Of a stretch of 6,495 bases of DNA, positions 1-4,883 are shown in pieces (within the stretch, counting starts at the first letter, position 1; the number at the start of each line of letters is the position of its first letter). The translations under genes were made by a program, and so were the position numbers. This DNA is from an uncultured Eubacteriales bacterium (GTDB lineage Bacteria > Bacillota > Clostridia > Oscillospirales > CAG-272), in assembly GCA_934417455.1 (NCBI GenBank), contig CAKRWK010000066.1, forward strand, positions 1 through 6,495. Reading direction: 5' to 3'. Below the pieces are notes generated by a model. That model made no database searches, was not told the DNA's origin, and was given only the letters and a program-made list of their open reading frames with translations.

Positions 1-69
1 TCCATGGCAGCCTCCGATATAAAAATGTTGCTCTTTATAAAAAATAATTGTCTGTTTTCGCCGTCCCTC

Positions 70-98
70 TTGCAAATCGGACGGAGATTTTATATAAT
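70..98 (+). promoter_or_regulatory. Predicted sigma-A-type promoter of the isomerase-like gene
   Basis: A -35-like TTGCAA (70-75) is separated by 17 bases from a perfect -10 TATAAT (93-98), with AT-rich sequence further upstream (about 17-58). Transcription would start near 105, giving a leader of about 60 bases. The -35 sits in the loop of a 6-bp inverted repeat, CCGTCC (61-66) and GGACGG (79-84), which could be an operator. The CCGTCCGA octamer at 145-152 is the reverse complement of 77-84. The operator idea is inference. Confidence 0.6.
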
Positions 99-167
99 AG
101 GGATAACCCCCGGGCAGACGCGGTTCCGATGATGCCCGGCTCTACCGTCCGAAAAAGGAGAATTGAT

Positions 168-1136
168 ATGAAACTCGGCGTACTTACCAATCTGTTTGCC
201 AATATGCCCTTTGACGAGGCCCTCGACCGTTTCGAGGCGCTCGGCATCGAATCCGTGGAAGTCGGTTGCGGCGGATTTCCCGGTAAAGCCCATGCCGACC
301 CCGCCGTGCTTCTGCACGACGACCGCGCGCTTTCCGACTGGCGCCGCACCATTGAAAGACATCACATGGATGTGTCCGCGCTGTCAGCGCACGGCAACCC
401 CGTCCATCCCGACAAAGAAAAAGCCAAGGCCTTTCATGACGATTTCGTCAATGCCGTGCTTCTGGCCGAAAAAATCGGCGTGGATACGGTGGTTACCTTC
501 TCCGGCTGTCCCGGCGGTTCGCCCGAGGACAAAACGCCGAACTGGGCGACCTGCGCATGGCCGGACGATTTTCTCGGTGTGCTCGATTACCAGTGGAACG
601 AAGTGCTGATTCCGTACTGGAAGGAAACGGCCGCTTTCGCCGCGTCCCACGGCGTCAGAAAGATTGCGTTTGAAATGCACCCGGGCTTTTGCGTGTATAA
701 TCCCGAAACACTGCTCCGCCTGCGTGCTGCGGTCGGCGACGTTATCGGCGCCAATTTCGACCCGTCCCACCTGATATGGCAGGGCATCGACCCTGTAGCC
801 GCCATCCGCGCGCTGGACGGTGCTATCTATCATTTCCATGCCAAGGACACGAAAATCGACAAATACAACACAGCGAAGTTCGGCGTGCTCGACACCAAGC
901 ATTACAGCGACGAGGCGCACCGTTCGTGGATTTTCCGCAGCGTCGGTTACGGCAACGGCCTTGACTACTGGCGCGATATGATTTCCGCCCTCCGCCTCGC
1001 GGGCTACGACAAAGTCATGTCCATTGAGCACGAGGATTCCCTCATGACGCCCGAGGAAGGACTGGCGCATGCTGTGGCATTCCTCAAGGAATCCATCATC
1101 CGCGCGCCCAAGCCCGGCACGATGAGTTGGGCGTAA
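168..1136 (+). CDS. Sugar phosphate isomerase/epimerase-like protein (xylose isomerase-like TIM barrel, AP endonuclease 2 superfamily)
   Basis: A 322-residue protein of the xylose-isomerase-like TIM-barrel superfamily. Members bind a divalent metal and isomerise or epimerise sugars, keto-sugars or inositol derivatives in the cytoplasm; the substrate here cannot be read from sequence. The expected metal-site motifs appear in order: FEMHPG (Glu169, His171), NFDPSH (Asp198, His201), FHAKD (His224) and SIEHED (Glu287). EVGCGGFPGKAH (31-42) is the beta-strand motif near the N-terminus. The length fits the family and there is no signal peptide. I chose ATG 168 because AAAAAGGAG (152-160) sits 7 bases upstream and the protein then begins MKLGVLTNLF, a normal first strand. 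An in-frame extension back to 48 would run through the -10 box. The gene appears monocistronic, with its own promoter and a following hairpin. Family call is firm; reaction unknown. Confidence 0.9.
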   Translation: MKLGVLTNLFANMPFDEALDRFEALGIESVEVGCGGFPGKAHADPAVLLHDDRALSDWRRTIERHHMDVSALSAHGNPVHPDKEKAKAFHDDFVNAVLLAEKIGVDTVVTFSGCPGGSPEDKTPNWATCAWPDDFLGVLDYQWNEVLIPYWKETAAFAASHGVRKIAFEMHPGFCVYNPETLLRLRAAVGDVIGANFDPSHLIWQGIDPVAAIRALDGAIYHFHAKDTKIDKYNTAKFGVLDTKHYSDEAHRSWIFRSVGYGNGLDYWRDMISALRLAGYDKVMSIEHEDSLMTPEEGLAHAVAFLKESIIRAPKPGTMSWA

Positions 1137-1137
1137 A

Positions 1138-1156
1138 TTTGTGCAAGTTGCACAAA
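1138..1156. repeat. 19-bp palindrome directly after the isomerase stop codon
   Basis: TTTGTGCAAGTTGCACAAA is a perfect inverted repeat with 9-bp arms around one central G. It begins one base after the TAA. It could be a protein-binding site or an RNA hairpin element. Its right arm can also pair with the left arm of the next hairpin (TTGTGC at 1163-1168). Confidence 0.6.
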
Positions 1157-1161
1157 AGAGC

Positions 1162-1206
1162 ATTGTGCGGCAGACCCTGTGTGAGTCTGCCGCACAATCG
1201 TATTTT
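1162..1206 (+). terminator. Probable terminator hairpin of the isomerase-like gene
   Basis: A perfect 14-bp stem, with arms 1162-1175 and 1185-1198, closes a 9-base loop and is followed by CGTATTTT. The stem is strong but the T tract is short and interrupted, so intrinsic termination is likely rather than certain. It lies 25 bases after the stop codon. Confidence 0.65.
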
Positions 1207-1257
1207 ACCATACTTTCCGGGGGTCTGTCAAGTCTTTTTCCGAAAAAACTGCCTTTT

Positions 1258-1279
1258 CGGGCGATTTTTGCCCGTTTTT
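1258..1279 (+). terminator. Small second terminator-like hairpin
   Basis: CGGGC (1258-1262), a 7-base loop, GCCCG (1270-1274), then TTTTT (1275-1279). The 5-bp stem is short, but the GC stem followed directly by five T residues has intrinsic terminator form. Its left arm overlaps an alternative 7-bp hairpin, CCGAAAA (1240-1246) with TTTTCGG (1254-1260), so only one of the two can form. It may back up the upstream hairpin. Confidence 0.4.
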
Positions 1280-1351
1280 GCGACGGAAAAAAATATTTAC
1301 AAACCGTACATGTAGAAAACGCGGAAAACACATGTTTTTTTCACAAATCCA

Positions 1352-1360
1352 TGGTACAAT
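1352..1360 (+). promoter_or_regulatory. Predicted extended -10 promoter of hpf
   Basis: TGGTACAAT is an extended -10 element (TGn plus TACAAT at 1355-1360). No good -35 is seen at 16-18 bases, which is common for extended -10 promoters. Transcription would start near 1367, exactly before a small hairpin. Confidence 0.5.
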
Positions 1361-1368
1361 ATAAACAA

Positions 1369-1416
1369 GAGAAGGAAACTTCTCAAAGACAGAAAGGGTC
1401 GCACAAGCGACAAAGG
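1369..1416 (+). promoter_or_regulatory. Structured 5' leader of hpf with two small hairpins and the ribosome binding site
   Basis: GAGAAG-GAAA-CTTCTC (1369-1384) is a perfect 6-bp stem with a GAAA (GNRA-type) tetraloop at the predicted 5' end of the transcript. A second stem, GTCGC-ACAA-GCGAC (1398-1411), abuts the AAAGG Shine-Dalgarno sequence (1412-1416), 8 bases before ATG. The first may protect the mRNA 5' end and the second may affect ribosome access. Both roles are inference. Confidence 0.4.
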
Positions 1417-1424
1417 TACCGAGT

Positions 1425-1952
1425 ATGAAAATCATAGTTTCCGGAAAACAGATGACGGTGCGTGACAGTCTCAAAGCCGCCGTCGAAAAGAAACTGCACA
1501 AGTTCGACAAATTCTTCGGCGACGAAACCGATGCATATGTCACCTGTCGGACGCGCAAAGGCACGAAAATCATGGAAATTACGATTTTGTACGGCGGCAC
1601 GCTCTTCCGTTCCGAGGCCGAAAGCGATACGTTCCTGACGGCGCTCGACCGTGCGGCGGAGAACATGGAACGGCAAATCCGCAAACACACGACCCGCCTC
1701 GAAAAAACCGTCCGCGCCGGCGCATTCACCGTGCGCGACGAATATGACGACGACGAGTATGAGGAGGAGCACGAGTTCCGCGTCCGTACAAAAACGTATC
1801 CGGCGCGTCCTATGAGCACCGAAGAAGCCATTTTGCAGATGAATCTTCTCGAGCACGACTTCTTCCTGTTCGTTCATGCCGACAACGGCCGCACGGCGGC
1901 GGTGTACCGCAAGAAGAATGGGGATTACGGACTGCTTCTGCCCGAGGAATAA
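1425..1952 (+). CDS. hpf: Long-form ribosome hibernation promoting factor (HPF/YfiA family)
   Basis: A 175-residue long-form HPF. In bacteria with this form it binds the 30S decoding channel in stationary phase or stress and, through its C-terminal domain, dimerises 70S ribosomes into inactive 100S particles. Residues 1-95 match the HPF/RaiA ribosome-binding domain, starting MKIIVSGKQM and containing the basic helix KKLHKFDKFF. A very acidic linker (about 105-117) follows. Residues 118-172 form the C-terminal dimerisation domain, with the hallmark sequences RPMSTEEAILQMNLLEHDFF and VYRKKNGDYGLL. The length is normal for the long form; the short gammaproteobacterial form lacks the tail. Start ATG 1425 is supported by AAAGG 8 bases upstream and by the conserved N-terminus. 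The gene stands alone between its own promoter and a strong terminator. Identification is firm. Confidence 0.96.
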   Translation: MKIIVSGKQMTVRDSLKAAVEKKLHKFDKFFGDETDAYVTCRTRKGTKIMEITILYGGTLFRSEAESDTFLTALDRAAENMERQIRKHTTRLEKTVRAGAFTVRDEYDDDEYEEEHEFRVRTKTYPARPMSTEEAILQMNLLEHDFFLFVHADNGRTAAVYRKKNGDYGLLLPEE

Positions 1953-1983
1953 TCAGAAACTCTTTTCCGATAAAGAATAAACA

Positions 1984-2023
1984 ACCGCGCCGACCGGGAC
2001 ACCCCGGTCGGCGCGGTGATTTT
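1984..2023. terminator. Strong bidirectional terminator between hpf and the acyltransferase gene
   Basis: A 15-bp GC-rich stem, with arms 1984-1998 and 2003-2017, closes an ACAC tetraloop. On the plus strand it is followed by GATTTTAT. On the minus strand it is followed by TGTTTATTCTTT. It therefore serves two convergent genes. The TAA stop of the minus-strand gene (2022-2024) lies in the plus-strand T tract, so the hairpin begins only four bases past that stop. Confidence 0.85.
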
Positions 2024-2717
2024 ATATGCCGGCGTCTGTTTTGGTGGCCGGTGTTCCGGGATAAAGATGTTTTTTCACGTATTCGACGGCGTGTTCCTTC
2101 ATGTCGGGGTCGCTGTCGTCAAAGGGAATCGGGTCGGAGGCCGTCAGGGTGCGGGTGGCCTCGTCGATGTGCAGAACGACGACGTCGGCGTGTTCGCCCG
2201 TTTTCTGTTTGTAGAAACGGTCAATGGTGAAAAATCCGGTGTAAATATCGCTTGCATGCGCTTCGTCGGCGGTATAGTCGATGTCGGGAAAGAGAACGAT
2301 GTTTTCTCCTTCCGTGAGACGGCGCACACAGGTGCGTATCGTGCCGACCGCACGGCGGTCGCCGCCGCGGTAGACGGGAATGGCGCCGATGCTCTTCATT
2401 AGCGGAACGACGACAAGGGACGCGAGAAAAGCGAGAATTTTTGCAATGAATTTCGGCATATGAAACCGAACGGAGAAGGTGTAATCGGCGAACTGACGGC
2501 GGCATTCGGCAAAGTCGCAGAACGGGTGGAACACCAGCGGGCGCACGCACACGCCGCCGAACACCAGCACCGTTTTCGGTCCGTGCAGATTCAGATGGCG
2601 GCAGATGTAGAGCGTCGGCCGCGCGGGGGTTGGCATGTCCGAACGGTAGTGCTTCCAGAATATGCGGCAGGTGTGACGGCAAAAGAGGGCAAATCTGCCG
2701 TACCTGTTCTTTTTCAT
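2022..2717 (-). CDS. PlsC-like lysophospholipid/glycerol acyltransferase family protein
   Basis: A 231-residue protein resembling the PlsC/LPLAT acyltransferase superfamily, which moves acyl groups onto glycerolipid or related acceptors at the inner membrane face. Visible landmarks are YICRHLNLHGP (37-47), in the place of the HX4D catalytic box; a hydrophobic stretch around 91-107; AIPVYRGG (112-119), like motif II; and GENIVLFPDIDYT (137-149), like the motif III FPEG region. Two deviations matter: the box reads His41-x4-Gly46 instead of Asp, and the FPEG box reads FPDI. I recall related clostridial proteins with a similar HxNxxG box, so this may be a subfamily trait. The gene starts 7 bases after the glycosyltransferase stop. 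GAGAGG (2728-2733) is 10 bases before ATG, so the two are probably co-transcribed. The fold call is fairly good; activity and acceptor are uncertain. Confidence 0.72.
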   Translation of the reverse strand: MKKNRYGRFALFCRHTCRIFWKHYRSDMPTPARPTLYICRHLNLHGPKTVLVFGGVCVRPLVFHPFCDFAECRRQFADYTFSVRFHMPKFIAKILAFLASLVVVPLMKSIGAIPVYRGGDRRAVGTIRTCVRRLTEGENIVLFPDIDYTADEAHASDIYTGFFTIDRFYKQKTGEHADVVVLHIDEATRTLTASDPIPFDDSDPDMKEHAVEYVKKHLYPGTPATKTDAGI

Positions 2718-2724
2718 GCGTCTT

Positions 2725-3651
2725 TTACCTCTCTTTTTTCGGTTTGCAAAACACCCAGTGCAACTGTATTTGATAACTGATGAGCGCGAGCGTCAGGTCG
2801 ACGAGCACGACGGCGAGCATCGACGGCCACCGACAGTAGTCGATAAGAAGCGTGACGGCGCCGCTCGATGCGGCCAACTGAAACGCCCAGAGAATATAAT
2901 AGCGTACAATGCAGGCAGCGCCTTTGCCGTGAAAGACATATTTTGCGTTCATGGTGACGTTGACAATCGAAGAAATCACGCGCGCCGTGGCTTTGGCGAT
3001 GGGCGTATGCAACGCGACGGCACAGCCGATAATGGCAGGAATGTCAACATATTTTTGCAAAATGAGGAATAGAACGACGTCCGTCAGCGCGGAGAGCACG
3101 GAAGAAAGAATGTAAAACCCAACGTGCCCGAACACGGCGCGCATGACTTTGACGGAGTCGGTGAACGTGCGGAAATGCGACCTTCCTTCCGCCACTTTGT
3201 AGACGGTGGCGATGGGAACGGTGTGCAGCGGCACGCCGTCACCGGCGGCATCTATCAGCATGTTCATCTCATATTCGAAGCGGTCGCCTCCGACGGCGAG
3301 CAGCCACGGCAAAAGCGTGCCGGCGCATCCGCGCAGTCCCGTCTGCGTGTCGTCGAGACGCACACCGTGCACAAGACGGAAAAGGGTGCTGGTGATGGCG
3401 TTGCCGCTGCGGCTGCGCCGCGGTACGTCGGGTGAGTCGAAATTGCGCACGCCGAGGGTCAGCCCCGTCGGGTCGTTTTCGACGGCGTCCAACATGGCAA
3501 GCACGTCGTGCACGGTATGCTGCCCGTCGGAATCGGCGGTGGCAAAGACGGTATTTTCGGGAAAGTGTTCTTTCGCGTAGGTGAAGGCCGTTTTCAGGGC
3601 GGCGCCTTTGCCGCGGTTGACCCCGTGCACGAGGACGGTACATTTCGGCAC
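2725..3651 (-). CDS. Longest open part of the GT2–GtrA gene (lacks the first ~59 codons)
   Basis: This is the intact 308-residue reading frame downstream of the premature stop, from a GTG at 3649-3651. It keeps the DxD motif and the whole GtrA-like membrane domain. It lacks the N-terminal beta strand and the VVDDGSG nucleotide-binding loop, which lie upstream in the same frame. The GTG has no good Shine-Dalgarno sequence at a normal distance, and it starts in the middle of the GT2 fold. I regard it as a fragment rather than a true gene start. If expressed, it should be inactive as a transferase. Confidence 0.5.
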   Translation of the reverse strand: MPKCTVLVHGVNRGKGAALKTAFTYAKEHFPENTVFATADSDGQHTVHDVLAMLDAVENDPTGLTLGVRNFDSPDVPRRSRSGNAITSTLFRLVHGVRLDDTQTGLRGCAGTLLPWLLAVGGDRFEYEMNMLIDAAGDGVPLHTVPIATVYKVAEGRSHFRTFTDSVKVMRAVFGHVGFYILSSVLSALTDVVLFLILQKYVDIPAIIGCAVALHTPIAKATARVISSIVNVTMNAKYVFHGKGAACIVRYYILWAFQLAASSGAVTLLIDYCRWPSMLAVVLVDLTLALISYQIQLHWVFCKPKKER

Positions 3652-3661
3652 CGCCCTGACC

Positions 3662-3692
3662 GCGGCGAGGCGTTATGCGACCGCCTCGCCGC
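3662..3692. repeat. Perfect 11-bp inverted repeat whose 9-base loop holds the premature stop
   Basis: On the minus strand GCGGCGAGGCG (3692-3682) and CGCCTCGCCGC (3672-3662) are exact reverse complements around the loop GTCGCATAA. The last three loop bases are the in-frame stop. The reverse complement of the loop, TTATGCGAC, reads Leu-Cys-Asp in the same frame with no stop. Confidence 0.9.
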
Positions 3693-3859
3693 TGCCGTCG
3701 TCGACAACGATAATCGCGTCGACTGCCGCGGCGGACAACTCTTCCGCATAGGAAGGAAATATCGACGGCGGCTCATAGGCCGGAATAATCACAACGCGTT
3801 TTGTGTTACTGTTTTCTGTATCTGTCATAGGAAACCTCTGTCGGGAATGTTACGAAAGT

Positions 3860-3888
3860 ATTGTACAGGAAGCGCACAAAAATGACAA
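3860..3888 (-). promoter_or_regulatory. Predicted sigma-A promoter of the glycosyltransferase–acyltransferase operon
   Basis: On the minus strand TTGTCA (3888-3883) and TACAAT (3865-3860) are exactly 17 bases apart. Transcription would start near 3853, about 25 bases before ATG 3828. TTGTCA is also present one turn upstream (3899-3894). This is the best-matched promoter in the window. Confidence 0.7.
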
Positions 3889-3964
3889 TTTTTTGACAAA
3901 GAGGAAAGAGAAAATTTACAATTTTTCGCGAAATCCGGGTGGTAAGACCCGCGAAAGACCGTTT

Positions 3965-4744
3965 TTACAGGCGATATGCCGTCTTTTCTCTGTATTCGGT
4001 CGGCGTCAGGCCGACGTGCCGGTGAAAGCAGGCGGTGAAATACGCCTGTGACGAAAAACCGCAAAGGTAGGCCACCTCCGTCAGCGAGGCGGTCGCCTCC
4101 GAGAGCAGACGTCTGGCCGCGCCGAGGCGGACACCGGTCAGATACCGGTTCGGCGTGGTTTTGTATTCGGCGCGGAAGAGGCGGTGAAAGTGGGTCAGAC
4201 TCATGTGGCAGAGGTCGGCCAGCCGTTCCATGTCGATGTCCTCGGCATAGTATTCCTCCATATAAGCGACGGCGGCCGCCACAGCCGACGGCCGGTCGGC
4301 GGCGCGGGACGCGAGCGCGTCGAGCGCCAGCGTGAGTTGTGCCACGGTACGGATGCGGCGCACGACCGCCGCGCGGTCGTCCGAACGGGTGCATTCCTCC
4401 GCCGCGAGAAACAGCGGCAGAAAACGGTCGGTCAGGTCGCCGTCAAAAAAGGACGGCAGACGGCGGAGCATGTCTTCCATTGCGGGATGACCGGGGTCGA
4501 AATGCAGAAACCGGGCGGAGAAGGGCAGGCGGCTGTGGCGCACGTCGCCGGGCTTGGCGAGGAGAATATGGCCGCGGCGGATGTCATGGGCGGCGTCGCC
4601 GATATAGGCGACGCCACCGTCGTCGGCAAACAATTCCGCCTCGTAGTGCGTGACGGTGCGTTCTTCCGTTTCGCAGACGCCGGGAAACCGCCGTCGGCTG
4701 TCAAACAGTCCTGCGGCATAGATTTTCGGTTCGCAGAATTCCAT
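3965..4744 (-). CDS. AraC-family transcriptional regulator
   Basis: A 259-residue one-component regulator of the AraC/XylS family. The N-terminal part (about 1-100) looks like the cupin-type ligand-sensing domain, including HDIRRGHILLAKPGDVRHS (53-71). The C-terminal part (about 155-259) is the double helix-turn-helix. Helix pair one spans roughly 172-193, with MERLADLCHMSLTHFHRLF. The second is at 222-241, with TEVAYLCGFSSQAYFTACF, and ends in the family signature GLTPTEYR (245-252). I chose ATG 4742-4744, preceded by GGAAGAGG at a spacing of about 5, over a TTG start five codons upstream that lies within this SD region. It is divergent from the sugar-acid dehydratase gene and probably responds to a carbohydrate and controls that operon and itself. 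The inducer is unknown; the family call is firm. Confidence 0.93.
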   Translation of the reverse strand: MEFCEPKIYAAGLFDSRRRFPGVCETEERTVTHYEAELFADDGGVAYIGDAAHDIRRGHILLAKPGDVRHSRLPFSARFLHFDPGHPAMEDMLRRLPSFFDGDLTDRFLPLFLAAEECTRSDDRAAVVRRIRTVAQLTLALDALASRAADRPSAVAAAVAYMEEYYAEDIDMERLADLCHMSLTHFHRLFRAEYKTTPNRYLTGVRLGAARRLLSEATASLTEVAYLCGFSSQAYFTACFHRHVGLTPTEYREKTAYRL

Positions 4745-4778
4745 GGCTCCCTCTTCCAAATGGTAGGATTTTTATAAA

Positions 4779-4788
4779 ACCGGGCGGT
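4779..4788. promoter_or_regulatory. Possible operator in the divergent intergenic region
   Basis: ACCG-GG-CGGT (4779-4788) is a short inverted repeat flanked by AAA and TTT runs that make it longer but imperfect. It lies between the AraC gene start and both predicted promoters. It is a candidate regulator site only; AraC proteins usually prefer direct repeats. Confidence 0.2.
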
Positions 4789-4795
4789 ATTTTCA

Positions 4796-4824
4796 TAGAC
4801 TTGCCGACCGGGGGATAGTATAAT
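4796..4824 (+). promoter_or_regulatory. Predicted promoter of the dehydratase–SDR operon
   Basis: TAGACT (4796-4801, a weak -35) is 17 bases from a perfect TATAAT (4819-4824), giving a start near 4831 and a leader of about 50 bases. A second reading, TTGCCG (4801-4806) with TATTAT (4825-4830) at 18 bases, is also possible. A weak -35 would fit dependence on an activator. Confidence 0.5.
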
Positions 4825-4825
4825 T

Positions 4826-4854
4826 ATTATAACACGAAAAATCACAAAAGTAAA
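4826..4854 (-). promoter_or_regulatory. Predicted promoter of the AraC-family regulator gene
   Basis: On the minus strand TTTACT (4854-4849) is 17 bases from a perfect TATAAT (4831-4826). Its -10 and the plus-strand -10 together form the palindrome TATAATTATTATA (4819-4831), so the two promoters overlap almost completely and point in opposite directions. The leader would be about 75 bases. Confidence 0.4.
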
Positions 4855-4871
4855 TACCGAAAGGAAGAAAT

Positions 4872-4883
4872 ATGAAAAAATGA
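4872..4883 (+). other. Three-codon ORF (Met-Lys-Lys-stop) overlapping the dehydratase start
   Basis: ATGAAAAAATGA starts at the ATG best spaced from AAAGGA (4860-4865): 6 bases, versus 14 for the dehydratase ATG at 4880. Its TGA overlaps that ATG. It may be a leader mini-ORF with translational re-initiation. Alternatively, a one-base A-tract change would have put the two ATGs in one frame. Confidence 0.35.

Larger units (their letters stand above)
2725..3828 (-). pseudogene. GT2–GtrA fusion glycosyltransferase gene interrupted by an in-frame TAA
   Basis: The complete gene runs from ATG 3826-3828 to TAA 2725-2727 (368 codons) and is broken by TAA at codon 52 (3673-3675). The whole length stays in one frame. 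Before the stop lie VVIIPAYEPP (12-21) and IIVVDDGSGEA (39-49), the nucleotide-sugar-binding start of a GT2 domain. After it come VNRGKGAALKTAF (70-82), ADSDGQH with the DxD metal-binding pair (Asp99, Asp101), and DTQTGLRG (160-167). A GtrA-like domain of about four membrane segments covers roughly 233-364. Such dolichol-phosphate-mannose-synthase-like enzymes usually load a sugar onto a polyprenyl phosphate, and GtrA parts are thought to aid its membrane passage. AGAGG (3835-3839) and a promoter at 3860-3888 support the 3828 start. The stop sits in the loop of an inverted repeat. This could be a real pseudogene, a reversible variant or an assembly error. Confidence 0.8.

Noticed and set aside
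4..132. Small plus-strand ORF of about 42 codons at the left edge
   Set aside because: No SD, no recognisable sequence, and it spans the promoter of the isomerase-like gene.
48..167. In-frame 40-codon N-terminal extension of the isomerase-like gene
   Set aside because: It runs through the predicted -10 and the leader, has no SD at its start and no family-like sequence. ATG 168 has a strong SD and the correct first strand.
384..1331. Long minus-strand open frame (315 codons) over the isomerase-like gene
   Set aside because: It is antisense to a clear TIM-barrel gene, has no recognisable motifs and runs through the terminator hairpin. It is a GC-codon shadow.
1205..1877. Minus-strand open frames over hpf and its leader
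   Set aside because: They lie antisense to a conserved hpf, show Ser/Val- or Phe/Glu-rich shadow composition and have no SD.
3673..3675. TAA as a recoded or read-through codon
   Set aside because: TAA ends several other genes here (isomerase, hpf, acyltransferase, regulator), so reassignment is unlikely. No downstream read-through signal is evident.
3901..3964. Terminator after the AraC-family gene
   Set aside because: CGGGT/ACCCG and TTTCG/CGAAA can form a bulged stem, but no T tract follows in the right place on the minus strand. Support is too weak to annotate.
4745..4759. TTG start for the AraC-family gene giving five extra residues
   Set aside because: The TTG lies inside the purine-rich SD region of ATG 4744, and the extra residues read out that SD.
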